Assembly: GCF_000974485.1 (NCBI RefSeq)
Contig: NZ_BBOM01000005.1
Span: 186,001-250,000, forward strand
From: Streptomyces sp. NBRC 109706
Lineage (GTDB): Bacteria > Actinomycetota > Actinomycetes > Streptomycetales > Streptomycetaceae
Direction of reading: 5' to 3'
Length of the DNA stretch: 64,000 nt
Shown here: piece after piece, positions 17,921 to 26,257 of the stretch
How positions within the stretch are numbered: the first letter of the stretch is position 1
Layout: each line of letters opens with the position of its first letter
Position numbers and translations under genes: made by a program
The notes under the pieces: model-generated
What the model was told of the DNA's origin: nothing
The model's input: only the letters and a program-made list of their open reading frames with translations
Databases searched by the model: none

Positions 17921-18078
17921 ATTACGATGAGTAATACCGCTGAGGTGGTCGGGTCGGTCGGCCACATCCCGGGCCAGGCGACAGCGCGCTGTGGATCGCG
18001 GTAGCGTCGCAGGGCGGTCAGGGCACCTCGGTGGTGCCCTGGAGCGCTTACGAACTGTGAGTCTCTGTGGAGGTGAGG

Positions 18079-18492
18079 GTGTCCCAATTCCCAGGTGAGC
18101 CCGGATCGCAGGACTTCGTCGAAGTCCGGCTACCGGCCGCGGGTGCGTATCTGTCGGTGCTGCGGACGGCCACGGCCGGGCTGGCGGCCCGACTGGACTT
18201 CACCCTCGACGAGATCGAGGATCTGCGCATCGCGGTGGACGAGGCGTGCGCCATCCTGCTCCAGCAGGCCATCCACGGCAGCGTGCTCGACTGCGTCTTC
18301 ACGCTGGTCGGGGACGCGCTGCGGGTCACGGTCTCCGCCCCGACCACGGAGGGGCACGCGCCGGAGCGCGACACCTTCGCCTGGACAGTGCTCACCGCGC
18401 TCGCCGGCGAAGTCGAATCGACCGTCGCCGAGGACAAGACGGTCAGCATCAGCCTGCACAAGAAGCGCGGCGCCGCCCCCGGAGCGCCGTGA
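18079..18492 (+). CDS. RsbW-type anti-sigma factor (UshX/RshA-like)
   Basis: A 137-residue GHKL-fold anti-sigma kinase: LDFTLDEIEDLRIAVDEACAILLQQ holds the N-box, and VTVSAPTTEG/DTFAWTVLTALAGEVES the later fold. It should sequester the SigB-type sigma factor encoded immediately downstream. GTG 18079 is chosen because GGAGG lies 5 bp upstream; GTG codons at 18067 and 18073 are in frame but overlap that element. The stop overlaps the sigma start as GTGA, giving stoichiometric coupling. The neighbourhood matches ushX (prsH/rshA)-sigH of S. coelicolor. Confidence 0.92.
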   Translation: MSQFPGEPGSQDFVEVRLPAAGAYLSVLRTATAGLAARLDFTLDEIEDLRIAVDEACAILLQQAIHGSVLDCVFTLVGDALRVTVSAPTTEGHAPERDTFAWTVLTALAGEVESTVAEDKTVSISLHKKRGAAPGAP

Positions 18493-19424
18493 CCGGCGCC
18501 CAGGGGCCGCCACGGGACGAGGGGGCCGAGGTGAACGAGGTGGATCAGACAACGCGCACGGCGGCGCACCAACAGCCGGCCGACGCGGCCATTCCCGGGC
18601 AGTCCGAGCCGACGATCCGGCGGCGCGGAGCCGACCACACCCAGACGCGACGCCGGCTGTCGCCCGATCCGCAGGACCGCAGCGCCGCCCGGGCCCTCTT
18701 CGTCCAGCTGCGCGAGCTGCCCGAAGGTTCGGCGGCCAAGGCGGAGTTGCGGGACACCCTGGTGCGGATGCACCTGCCGCTGGTGGAGCATCTCGCGCGC
18801 CGCTTCAGGAACCGCGGCGAGCCGCTGGACGACCTCACGCAGGTCGCCACCATCGGCCTGATCAAGTCCGTCGACCGCTTCGACCCGGAGCGCGGCGTGG
18901 AGTTCTCCACCTACGCGACGCCCACCGTGGTCGGCGAGATCAAACGCCACTTCCGGGACAAGGGCTGGGCCGTGCGGGTCCCCCGCCGGCTGCAGGAGCT
19001 GCGGCTCTCGCTGAGCCAGGCCACCGCCGAGCTGTCCCAACAGCACGGCAGGGCCCCCACGGTGCACGAGCTGGCCCAGCGGCTGAACATCTCGGAAGAG
19101 GACGTGCTGGAGGGCCTGGAGTCGGCCAACGCATACAGCACGCTCTCCCTCGACGTCCCGGACACCGACGACGAGTCGCCGGCCGTCGCGGACACGCTGG
19201 GCGCCGAGGACGACGCGCTGGAGGGCGTGGAGTACCGCGAATCGCTCAAGCCCCTGCTGGAGGAGCTGCCGCCCCGGGAGAAGAAGATCCTGCTGCTGCG
19301 CTTCTTCGGCAACATGACCCAGTCGCAGATCGCCCAGGAGGTGGGCATCTCGCAGATGCACGTCTCGCGGCTGCTGGCCCGCACGCTGGCCCAGCTCCGG
19401 GAGAAGTTGCTCGTCGAGGAGTGA
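18489..19424 (+). CDS. sigH: SigB/F/G-family RNA polymerase sigma factor (SigH-like)
   Basis: A 311-residue alternative sigma factor with a long polar N-terminus followed by region 2 (HLPLVEHLARRFRNRGEPLDDLTQVATIGLIKSVDRFDPERG), region 3 (TVHELAQRLNISEEDVLEGL) and region 4 (LLEELPPREKKILLLRFFGNMTQSQIAQEVGISQMHVSRLLARTL). GTG 18489 overlaps the anti-sigma stop; an internal GTG at 18531 behind GAGG could give a shorter isoform, as alternative isoforms are known for S. coelicolor SigH. The name rests on sequence pattern and its position beside the lipid kinase/wblE/PdtaS genes. Confidence 0.9.
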   Translation: MTGAQGPPRDEGAEVNEVDQTTRTAAHQQPADAAIPGQSEPTIRRRGADHTQTRRRLSPDPQDRSAARALFVQLRELPEGSAAKAELRDTLVRMHLPLVEHLARRFRNRGEPLDDLTQVATIGLIKSVDRFDPERGVEFSTYATPTVVGEIKRHFRDKGWAVRVPRRLQELRLSLSQATAELSQQHGRAPTVHELAQRLNISEEDVLEGLESANAYSTLSLDVPDTDDESPAVADTLGAEDDALEGVEYRESLKPLLEELPPREKKILLLRFFGNMTQSQIAQEVGISQMHVSRLLARTLAQLREKLLVEE

Positions 19425-19462
19425 ACGGCCCGGGCGTCCCCTCGGACGGTCGCCCGCCGGGC

Positions 19463-19894
19463 TCAGGCCCGCTCGGGGCCCACGCCGAGCGCCTCGGTGG
19501 CCGTGGGACTGAGCAGACAGCCGAGCACCACGGCCACCGAGCCCGCCAGGCCCAGCGCCGCGACCACCCAGACGCCTCCGCTGCCCAGCAGCGTGAAGGC
19601 GATCGGCACCCCTATCAACTGCGTCATCACGGCCGGGCCCCGGCTCCAGCGCCGCAGCCGCCACAGCCCGTGCCCCGCCATCAGCGGCAGCCCGGCGAGC
19701 GCCAGCAGGGTCAGCCCGCCGGCCACCGCCTGGGCGAGATCACCCGACTCCCCGCCGACGGCGAACACCAGCAGCAGCACGGCGACCCCGGCCAGCGCCG
19801 CCCCCTGCGCGCCGCACAGCACGGCCGCCAGCGCGATCCGACGCGGCCGGTCGGCCTCCATCCGCTCCGCTTCCCGCGGGCTCTTCTCGCTCAC
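19463..19894 (-). CDS. Small integral membrane protein
   Basis: A 143-residue protein with four predicted membrane spans (ALAAVLCGAQGAALAGVAVLLLVF; LAQAVAGGLTLLALAGLPLM; PAVMTQLIGVPIAFTLLG; VVAALGLAGSVAVVLGCLL) and short polar ends. No known motif. GTG 19894 begins the charged N-terminus VSEKSPREAERMEADRPRR; ATG 19861 within that stretch is an alternative start. It is convergent with the sigma gene and divergent from the lipid kinase. The same arrangement occurs between sigH and the kinase in other Streptomyces. Confidence 0.8.
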   Translation of the reverse strand: MSEKSPREAERMEADRPRRIALAAVLCGAQGAALAGVAVLLLVFAVGGESGDLAQAVAGGLTLLALAGLPLMAGHGLWRLRRWSRGPAVMTQLIGVPIAFTLLGSGGVWVVAALGLAGSVAVVLGCLLSPTATEALGVGPERA

Positions 19895-19955
19895 CCGGCC
19901 AGGGTATAAGGCACCACCCCGGCACCGACGCGCCTGACCTGGGTACCCTGCCACC

Positions 19956-20927
19956 ATGCGCGCACTTCTCGTGGTCAACCCGGTAGCCACCACCACCAGT
20001 GCGCGGACCCGTGACGTGCTCAGCCATGCGCTGGCCAGCGACCTCAAGCTCGATGTCGCCGCCACCGAGTACCGGGGCCACGCCCGGCGGCTCGCCCGAC
20101 AGGCCGCGGAGTCCGGCACCACGGACGTGGTGATCGCGCTCGGCGGGGACGGCACGGTCAACGAGGTGGTCAACGGGCTGCTGCACAACGGCCCCGACCC
20201 CGGCGGCGAGTTGCCCCGGCTGGCGGTGGTGCCGGGCGGCTCCACCAATGTCTTCGCCCGCGCCCTCGGGCTCCCCAACGACGCCGTGGAGGCCACCGGC
20301 GCGCTGCTCGACGCCCTGCACGCCCGCTCCGAACGCACCATCGGCCTGGGCCTGGCCACCGGCACCCCGGGCACCCCGGACGCCGAGGTGCCGAGCCGCT
20401 GGTTCACCTTCTGCGCCGGCTACGGCTTCGACGCGGGGGTGATCGGCCGGGTGGAGGGACAACGGGAGCGGGGCAAACGTTCCACCCACGCGCTCTATGT
20501 GCGGCAGGCGATGCGGCACTTCCTCGGCGACCGGCGGCGCACCCACGGCACCATCTCGTTGACCCGGCCCGGCGAAGAGGCCGTCGAGGGGCTGGTGTTG
20601 TCGATAATCTGCAATACGGCGCCCTGGACCTTTCTGGGGAACCGACCGATGTACGCCGCGCCGCGCGCCTCGTTCGACACGGGGCTCGACCTGCTCGGTC
20701 TCTCCCGCCTCTCCTCCGCCGCCGTCACGCGCTACGGGACCCAACTGCTGCGCTCCAGCCCGGACCGAGGCCCACATGGCCGACATGTGGTGTCGTTGCA
20801 TGACGAAACGGAGTTCACCTTGCAATCGCAGGTGCCACTGCCGTTTCAGCTTGATGGTGACCACCTGGGACTGCGAAACAGCGTCTCCTTCACAGGCGTG
20901 CGCCGTGCACTGCGTGTGATTGTGTGA
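19956..20927 (+). CDS. Diacylglycerol/lipid kinase family protein
   Basis: A 323-residue DAGK-catalytic-domain protein: VVNPVATTTSARTRD at the N-terminus, the nucleotide motif IALGGDGTVNEVVNG at about residue 62, and VVPGGSTNVFARALGLP. The C-terminal beta-sandwich includes ICNTAPWTFLGNRPMYAAPRASFDTGLDLLG. It probably phosphorylates a lipid at the membrane using ATP. It lies between the SigH and WblE genes, a conserved neighbourhood, but regulation by them is only inferred. Confidence 0.92.
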   Translation: MRALLVVNPVATTTSARTRDVLSHALASDLKLDVAATEYRGHARRLARQAAESGTTDVVIALGGDGTVNEVVNGLLHNGPDPGGELPRLAVVPGGSTNVFARALGLPNDAVEATGALLDALHARSERTIGLGLATGTPGTPDAEVPSRWFTFCAGYGFDAGVIGRVEGQRERGKRSTHALYVRQAMRHFLGDRRRTHGTISLTRPGEEAVEGLVLSIICNTAPWTFLGNRPMYAAPRASFDTGLDLLGLSRLSSAAVTRYGTQLLRSSPDRGPHGRHVVSLHDETEFTLQSQVPLPFQLDGDHLGLRNSVSFTGVRRALRVIV

Positions 20928-21264
20928 GCAGAACTGCGAAAACTCCTTCTAGTCGAACGTTTAGCGCAGACTCCACCCAAGGGAATTAGGGTTGTGAGCT
21001 AGGCGACACCAAGGATTCAAAAAAAACTTGTCGGAAGGGGTTGTATCCGTCGCCGAGGTTTGCGAACCTCTTCATGGCGATCGGGACGGCCAAGCCCTTG
21101 GCCCCCTTGAGAGCCCGAATCCTCCCCTCCCATCCTGCGGGATCGCGGTGAGGGGCTTCACTCTGAGCGACGTCCAATCGACGGCCCGTTCCTTGTGTGG
21201 GGATTCGTGAAAGCGTTCACATTCACAAGCAATGTAACTGCAACGTGCAGGAGATGGAGCAGAC
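20928..21264 (+). promoter_or_regulatory. wblE promoter/leader region with three inverted repeats
   Basis: This 337-bp gap has no gene. It holds hairpin GAGGTTTGCGAACCTC (21055-21070), hairpin GGCCAAGCCCTTGGCC (21088-21103) and GTGAAAGCGTTCAC (21207-21220), and is richer in A+T than its flanks (an A8 tract near 21020). Confidence 0.6.
21207..21220. promoter_or_regulatory. CRP-type site upstream of wblE
   Basis: GTGAAAGCGTTCAC fits GTGA-N6-TCAC, a near-ideal CRP/FNR-family operator, 45 bp before the wblE start codon. In Mycobacterium tuberculosis whiB1 is known to be controlled by CRP (Rv3676), so the site is plausible by family precedent. Confidence 0.5.
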
Positions 21265-21522
21265 ATGGACTGGCGTCACAGCGCCGTTTGCCGCGAGGAA
21301 GACCCCGAGCTGTTCTTCCCCATCGGCAACACCGGTCCCGCGCTGCTGCAGATCGAGGAAGCCAAGGCCGTCTGCCGCCGCTGCCCCGTGATGGAGCAGT
21401 GCCTGCAGTGGGCTCTGGAGTCCGGCCAGGACTCCGGCGTCTGGGGCGGCATGAGCGAGGACGAGCGCCGCGCCATGAAGCGCCGCGCCGCCCGCAACCG
21501 AGCGCGCAAGGCGACCGCCTGA
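21265..21522 (+). CDS. wblE: WhiB-like Fe-S regulator (WblE/WhiB1 type)
   Basis: An 85-residue WhiB protein. Cys9, Cys37, Cys40 and Cys46 (VCREEDPELFF, AVCRRCPVMEQC) should hold a 4Fe-4S cluster; the G[V/I]WGG turn (GVWGGMSEDERR) and the basic tail (KRRAARNRARKATA) follow. WhiB1-type proteins bind the principal sigma factor and respond to nitric oxide. GGAG lies about 10 bp before the ATG. It is convergent with the PdtaS-like kinase, as in mycobacteria. Confidence 0.95.
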   Translation: MDWRHSAVCREEDPELFFPIGNTGPALLQIEEAKAVCRRCPVMEQCLQWALESGQDSGVWGGMSEDERRAMKRRAARNRARKATA

Positions 21523-21604
21523 CCCAGGCCGACGCCGCCGCCCCTTCGCTGCCCCGAGCCGCAGCACCCGCACCGACCGAGGTGCACATCGCGTAGAACG
21601 TGAT

Positions 21605-21644
21605 GAGCCCCGGCACCAGGCCGAAAGGCCAGGCGCCGGGGCTC
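21605..21644. terminator. Terminator hairpin downstream of wblE
   Basis: GAGCCCCGGC and GCCGGGGCTC form a perfect 10-bp stem around a 20-nt loop that itself folds (GGCCGAAAGGCC). Confidence 0.8.
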
Positions 21645-21670
21645 AGTGCTGTGCGCAGCAGGGCCGTTCC

Positions 21671-21701
21671 TACGGGAGTTGACGGCTCGTCAACTCCCGT
21701 A
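21671..21701. terminator. Terminator hairpin downstream of the histidine kinase
   Basis: TACGGGAGTTGACG and CGTCAACTCCCGTA form a perfect 14-bp stem with a 3-nt loop, 15 bp beyond the kinase stop. Together with 21605-21644 it makes two back-to-back barriers between convergent genes. Confidence 0.85.
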
Positions 21702-21715
21702 CCGGATTTCCCCCT

Positions 21716-23209
21716 TCAGCGCTTCTCGGGTTGGAGTGGAACGTCCAGGACCACCCGGGTGCCGCCGCCGTCGGCGGGGAACATGTCGAACCGGCCGCCC
21801 AACTCGCCCTCCACCAGGGTGCGGACGATCTGCAGCCCGAGGTTCCCGCCGCCGCGCGGGTCGAAGCCCGCCGGCAGCCCCCGCCCGTTGTCCTGCACGG
21901 TGACCAGCAGCCGATGCGTGGAACGGGTGGCGTCGGCGCGCGTCGCGGCCACATCGATCGTGCCCCGCTCCCCCGGGCCGAAGGCGTGCTCAAGGGCGTT
22001 CTGCAGCACCTCGGTGAGCACCATGGAGAGCGGCGTCGCCGTCTCCGCGTCCAGAATCCCGAACCGGCCGGTGCGCCGCCCCACCACCCGGCCGTCCGGG
22101 GAGAGTTCGGCAACCATCGCGATCACCCGGTCGGCGATCTCGTCGAACTCCACCCGCTCGTCGAGGTTCTGCGAAAGCGTCTCGTGCACGATGGCGATCG
22201 AACCGACCCGGCGAACCGCCTCCTCCAACGCGGCCCTGGCGCTGGAGTCGCCGGCGGCGCCGATCCGTCGAGCCTGCAGGCGCAGCAGCGCGGCCACGGT
22301 CTGCAGATTGTTCTTCACCCGATGGTGAATCTCGCGGATTGTCGCGTCCTTGGTAATCAACTCGCGTTCTCTGCGGCGCAATTCCGTCACATCGCGGAGC
22401 AGTATCAACGAGCCGATACGTTCCCCCTTGGGTTTGAGGGGAATGGCGCGCAGCTGGATCACGCAGTCGGCGCCCTCGATCTCCGCCTCCCGAGGCGCCC
22501 AGCCGCTGGCGAGCTTGACCAGGGACTCGTCGACGGGGCCACGGGTGGGCGCCAGTTCGGCCGTGGTGGGGCCCAGCGGAAGGCCGACCAGATCGGTGGC
22601 CAGGCCCAACCGGTGGTAGGCGGAGAGCGCGTTGGGGCTCGCGTACTGCACCACGCCCTCGGCGTCCAGCCGGATGAACCCGTCCCCGACCCGGGGCGCC
22701 CGGTCCATCCCCACCTGCTGGCCGGGGAACGGGAAGGCCCCGCCGGCGATCATCTGGGCCAGGTCGGAGGCGCTCTGCAGATAGGTGAGCTCCAGCCGGC
22801 TGGGCGTCCGCACGGTCAGCAGGTTGGTGTTGCGCGCGATCACGCCGAGCACCTGGCCCTCCCGCCGCACCGGGATGGACTCCACCCGCACCGGGACCTC
22901 CTCGCGCCACTCGGGATCGCCCTCGCGCACGATCCGCCCCTCGTCCAGGGCGACATCGAGCAGCGGCCGGCGGCCCCGGGGGACCAGATGACCGATCATG
23001 TCGTCCTGGTAGGAGGTGGGCCCGGTGTTGGGCCGCATCTGCGCCACGGAGACGAAGCGGGTGCCGTCCTCGGTGGGGAGCCACAGCACCAGATCGGCGA
23101 AGGAGAGGTCGGAGAGCAGCTGCCATTCGGAGACCAGGAGATGGAGCCATTCCAGGTCCCCGGTTCCCAGGGCGGTGTGCTGGCGTACGAGGTCGTTCAT
23201 GGAGGGCAC
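21716..23209 (-). CDS. PdtaS-like sensor histidine kinase
   Basis: A 497-residue cytosolic kinase: N-terminal GAF-like sensor (DLVRQHTALGTGDLEWLHLLVSEWQLLSDLSFADLVLW), PAS domain (RLDAEGVVQYASPNALSAYHRLG), HisKA_2 phosphoacceptor EIHHRVKNNLQTVAALLRLQARR and HATPase with N-box EVLQNALEHAF and G-box DNGRGLPAGF. PdtaS of mycobacteria has this order, signals to the ANTAR regulator PdtaR and neighbours whiB1. No response regulator gene is next to it here. GTG 23209 is used; ATG 23200 is an alternative. Confidence 0.92.
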   Translation of the reverse strand: MPSMNDLVRQHTALGTGDLEWLHLLVSEWQLLSDLSFADLVLWLPTEDGTRFVSVAQMRPNTGPTSYQDDMIGHLVPRGRRPLLDVALDEGRIVREGDPEWREEVPVRVESIPVRREGQVLGVIARNTNLLTVRTPSRLELTYLQSASDLAQMIAGGAFPFPGQQVGMDRAPRVGDGFIRLDAEGVVQYASPNALSAYHRLGLATDLVGLPLGPTTAELAPTRGPVDESLVKLASGWAPREAEIEGADCVIQLRAIPLKPKGERIGSLILLRDVTELRRRERELITKDATIREIHHRVKNNLQTVAALLRLQARRIGAAGDSSARAALEEAVRRVGSIAIVHETLSQNLDERVEFDEIADRVIAMVAELSPDGRVVGRRTGRFGILDAETATPLSMVLTEVLQNALEHAFGPGERGTIDVAATRADATRSTHRLLVTVQDNGRGLPAGFDPRGGGNLGLQIVRTLVEGELGGRFDMFPADGGGTRVVLDVPLQPEKR

Positions 23210-23602
23210 ACTCGGAGCTTACCGGCGAGCGTCTTGCGACGGTCCGGATGCTCCTTGTGATCAAGTTGTGACGGGGAACGGCGAAACCAAGCAGGAAGTC
23301 CGTTCAGAGCATGGACACATGAGACGAGCCCGGTCCAGAATGGGAGGGACCAACACAGTCTTCTGCTCTCCCCGCACAGGAGAGCAGAGCGGGGCCCGGC
23401 GCTTTCTGCCCTGACGGCGCCCCGGGCCCGAAATCGCTCCGGGCTGCGGTGCCAAGAGGGTTGAGGGTCCCTCTTCGGTGCCGCGGCCCGTGGGTGTTTT
23501 CCGGGGCTTTTTCCTCGGACCTTTCCCCGGACTTTCCGCCTCTCTTCCCCGGCCCTTCAGGCCCTGGGGCGGTGGCCGCCCCCTCGCGGGGATCCCGACC
23601 GC
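23210..23602. other. 393-bp intergenic region with hairpins
   Basis: No gene is supported. It carries the kinase promoter side, a hairpin CTGCTCTCC/GGAGAGCAG (23363-23387), and a second stem AAGAGGG/CCCTCTT near 23463-23481 followed by pyrimidine-rich runs (CTTTTTCC near 23508). The layout could belong to a small RNA or to the TetR gene's terminator. Confidence 0.45.
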
Positions 23603-24232
23603 TCAGGGGACCTCGATCACCGGTCCGTCGAACTCCTCGGGCCAGGCGCGCAGCGCGGCCTCGGCCACCACCGCCAACTCGGCCGCCGTGGCGCCGTCCC
23701 GCGCCTGCTGGCTCATGCCCTGGATCACCGCGCTGGTGAAGCGGGCCAGCCCCTCGGCGTCGGCCGTCGCCGGCAGCACACCGGCGGCGATATCCATCCG
23801 CACCCGATCACGCACCGCCTGGAAGTTGCCCCGCCTGATCACCCGCAGCTCCTCCGCGACCTCCCGCGCGGAATCCGCGTAGTTGGTGACGGCGGAGACC
23901 ACGAGACAGCCGGCCGGCCGCCCCTGCCTGGTGTATTCGACGGCGGCCTCGCGCAGCACCCTGGCCACCCCGCGGCGGGCGGTGGGCTCCTCCGCCAGGG
24001 CGCGGCCGATGAAGGAGCCGTAGCGCTCGACATAGAACGCCACCACCTCCTCGAAGAGGCTGCGCTTGTCGCCGAAGGCGGCATAGAGGCTCGGCGCCCC
24101 GATGCCCATGGCCGCCGTGAGATCGGCGATCGACGTGGCCTCGTAGCCGTGCTCCCAGAAGGCGTGGGTGGCCTGCTCCAGCGCCGTGTCGCGGTCAAAG
24201 GAACGGGGGCGTCCACGCGAACGAGTGACCAT
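23603..24232 (-). CDS. TetR/AcrR family transcriptional regulator
   Basis: A 209-residue repressor. The HTH is GRPRSFDRDTALEQATHAFWEHGYEATSIADLTAAMGIGAPSLYAAFGDKRSLFEEVVAFY; the C-terminal domain has the TetR_C pattern of YxaF/CgmR-like members (GRPAGCLVVSAVTNYADSAREVAEEL). It is divergent from a short-chain dehydrogenase, which it most likely controls together with itself. ATG 24232 begins MVTRSRGRPR directly before the HTH; an upstream ATG would add nine residues. Confidence 0.92.
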   Translation of the reverse strand: MVTRSRGRPRSFDRDTALEQATHAFWEHGYEATSIADLTAAMGIGAPSLYAAFGDKRSLFEEVVAFYVERYGSFIGRALAEEPTARRGVARVLREAAVEYTRQGRPAGCLVVSAVTNYADSAREVAEELRVIRRGNFQAVRDRVRMDIAAGVLPATADAEGLARFTSAVIQGMSQQARDGATAAELAVVAEAALRAWPEEFDGPVIEVP

Positions 24233-24245
24233 GGCCGCCATTCTA

Positions 24246-24295
24246 TAGCGCTCGCTCAAGAAATGGTGCTACGGTTCCTTCTGTAACGATCGCTA
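24246..24295. promoter_or_regulatory. Candidate TetR operator between regulator and SDR genes
   Basis: TAGCGCTCGCT (24246-24256) and the related inverted element TAACGATCGCTA (24284-24295) flank an AT-richer core between the divergent genes. The layout suits TetR autoregulation, but the repeat is imperfect. Confidence 0.4.
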
Positions 24296-24349
24296 GCTAA
24301 TTCCGCGGGGCGCCCTGAGGGGGGTTCTGTGGGGAGGGGTGTGCCACGC

Positions 24350-25105
24350 ATGAGCACGCTGAAGAACAAGACGGCCCTGGTCACCGGCGGCAGCCGGGGC
24401 ATCGGGCGGGCTATCGCCGAGCGGCTGGCGGCGGACGGGGCCCGCGTCGGGGTGCACTACGGCGAGCGGGAGGATGCCGCGAAGGAGACGGTCGCGGCCA
24501 TCGAGCGGGCGGGCGGCAGCGCCTTCGCCCTGCGCGCCAGGCTGGGCGAGCCGGGCGATGCCGAGGCGCTCTGGGCGGCGTTCGACGAACAGGCCGACGG
24601 CCTGGACATCCTGGTGAACAACGCGGGCGTCGGCACCGCCGTCGACTTCGCCGGCACCTCGCCCGAGGAGTTCGACCGCTTGCACGCGGTCAATGTCAGG
24701 GCGCCGTTCTTCATCACCCGGCTGGGGCTCGGCCGGCTGCGGGACGGGGGCCGGGTCATCAATCTCTCCTCGGGCCTCTCGCATCGCCCGGGCATGATGC
24801 CGGCCATCCTCGCCTACTCGATGACCAAGGCCTCGGTGGACGCCTTCACCACGGCCCTCGCCAAGGAGCTGGGGCCGCGCGGGATCACGGTCAACGCGCT
24901 GGCCCCCGGCATCGTGGAGACGGAGATGAACGCCGGGCTCGGGCTGTCGGATCCGGAGCGCAGGGCGGCCATCGCCTCGATGTCCCCACTGGGCGAGGTG
25001 GGGCAGCCCTCACACATAGCGGATGTCGCCGGGTTCCTCGCCTCGGACGACGCCCGATGGGTCACCGGTCAGTGGCTGGACGCCACCGGCGGGGCGCTGC
25101 TCTGA
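24350..25105 (+). CDS. SDR family NAD(P)-dependent oxidoreductase
   Basis: A 251-residue classical short-chain dehydrogenase: cofactor motif TGGSRGIG (12-19), NNAG, the catalytic Ser in INLSSGL, Tyr and Lys in AYSMTKASVD, and PGIVETEM. Substrate not predictable. GGGGAGGGG lies about 10 bp before ATG 24350. The divergent TetR gene is its likely regulator, a very common TetR-SDR arrangement that often responds to a small electrophile or drug. Confidence 0.92.
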   Translation: MSTLKNKTALVTGGSRGIGRAIAERLAADGARVGVHYGEREDAAKETVAAIERAGGSAFALRARLGEPGDAEALWAAFDEQADGLDILVNNAGVGTAVDFAGTSPEEFDRLHAVNVRAPFFITRLGLGRLRDGGRVINLSSGLSHRPGMMPAILAYSMTKASVDAFTTALAKELGPRGITVNALAPGIVETEMNAGLGLSDPERRAAIASMSPLGEVGQPSHIADVAGFLASDDARWVTGQWLDATGGALL

Positions 25106-25119
25106 GGCGGCGGGAGCGC

Positions 25120-26172
25120 TCAGCGCGTCTCGGTCACCTTGGCCAGCGCCCGGGGGGCGTCGGGGTCCTGGCCCCTGGCGCGGGTCACCTCGTAGGCCAG
25201 CAGTTGCAGGGGGATGATCTCCAGGATCGGCTGAAGTTCCTCGGCCAGTTGCTCGGTGGGCAGCGCGAAGCCGGCCGATGCCCGGGCGACGGCGCTTTCC
25301 GGGCCCACCACCATCAGGTCGGCGCCCCGGTCCTGGAGCCGGTCCAACACGGGGCGCAGGGCCTCGCCGCCCCGGCCTCCCGTCACGATGGCGATCACCG
25401 GGGACACGTTGTCCACCATCGCCAGCGGGCCGTGGAGGAGATCGGCTCCCGAGTAGGCGAGCGCGGGGATATAGCTGGTCTCCATCAGCTTGAGGGCCGC
25501 TTCCCTCGCCGTCGGATAGCCGTAGCCGCGTGAGGTGAGGACCATGCGCTCGGCGAAGCGGTACCGCCCGGCGAGCTGCCGCACCTCGTCCTGGCGGGCC
25601 AGGACCCGCTCGGCCAGCTCGGGCAGGGCCCGGGCGGTGGCGACGCCGTCCTCGCCCCGGAGGCTGGCGACAAAGAGATAAAGCGCCAGCAGCTCGGCGG
25701 TGTAGGTCTTGGTGGCGGGCAGCGCCTCCTCGGGCCCCGCCAACACATCGATGGCGAACTCGCATGCCTCCGCCAGCGGCGAGTCGGGGTTGTTGGTCAC
25801 CGCCAGGGTGATGGCCCCGCCCTCCCGGGCGGCGGTGGTGGAGGCCACCAGATCGGGTGAGCCGCCGGACTGGCTCACGGCGATCACCAGGCAGTCCGTC
25901 AGGTCCGGCTTGGCCTCGTAGGCGGTCGTCGTGGACATGGAGGTGAGACCACAGGGCAGACCCAGCTGGATCTCCAGCAGGTACTTGGCGTAGTAGGCCG
26001 CGTTGTCGGAGGTGCCCCGGCCGGTCAGCAGGACGAAGCGGGGGTGGCGGGCAGCGATCCGCCGGGCCACCTCCGCGATACGGGGCGCGCCCTCGTCCAA
26101 CAGGCGGCGCAGCACGGTGGGCTGCTCGGTCATCTCGGCGAACATCAGCCGGCCTGGCTGTGTGGCGGACAT
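25120..26172 (-). CDS. SIS-domain aminosugar-phosphate isomerase/deaminase-like protein
   Basis: A 350-residue protein of two SIS domains resembling the isomerase half of GlmS: FVLLTGRGTSDNAAYYAKYLLE and VIAVSQSGGSPDLV in the first, LTSRGYGYPTAREAALKLMETSYI and SGADLLHGPLAMVD in the second. It has no glutaminase domain, so a deaminase/isomerase acting on glucosamine-6-phosphate-type substrates is inferred. It lies downstream of the GH3 gene in the das cluster, separated by a hairpin. Confidence 0.88.
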   Translation of the reverse strand: MSATQPGRLMFAEMTEQPTVLRRLLDEGAPRIAEVARRIAARHPRFVLLTGRGTSDNAAYYAKYLLEIQLGLPCGLTSMSTTTAYEAKPDLTDCLVIAVSQSGGSPDLVASTTAAREGGAITLAVTNNPDSPLAEACEFAIDVLAGPEEALPATKTYTAELLALYLFVASLRGEDGVATARALPELAERVLARQDEVRQLAGRYRFAERMVLTSRGYGYPTAREAALKLMETSYIPALAYSGADLLHGPLAMVDNVSPVIAIVTGGRGGEALRPVLDRLQDRGADLMVVGPESAVARASAGFALPTEQLAEELQPILEIIPLQLLAYEVTRARGQDPDAPRALAKVTETR

Positions 26173-26209
26173 CAGGACTCTCCCAGCCGGAAGCGGAACG
26201 GACGGTCGT

Positions 26210-26237
26210 GCGGGGGCGCGCGACGGGGCGCCCCCGC
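26210..26237 (-). terminator. Hairpin between the GH3 gene and SIS gene
   Basis: GCGGGGGCG and CGCCCCCGC form a 9-bp stem just after the glucosaminidase stop. Readthrough or a separate promoter would be needed for the SIS gene. Confidence 0.6.
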
Positions 26238-26257
26238 CATCGGGCGGGCCGGGTGGC

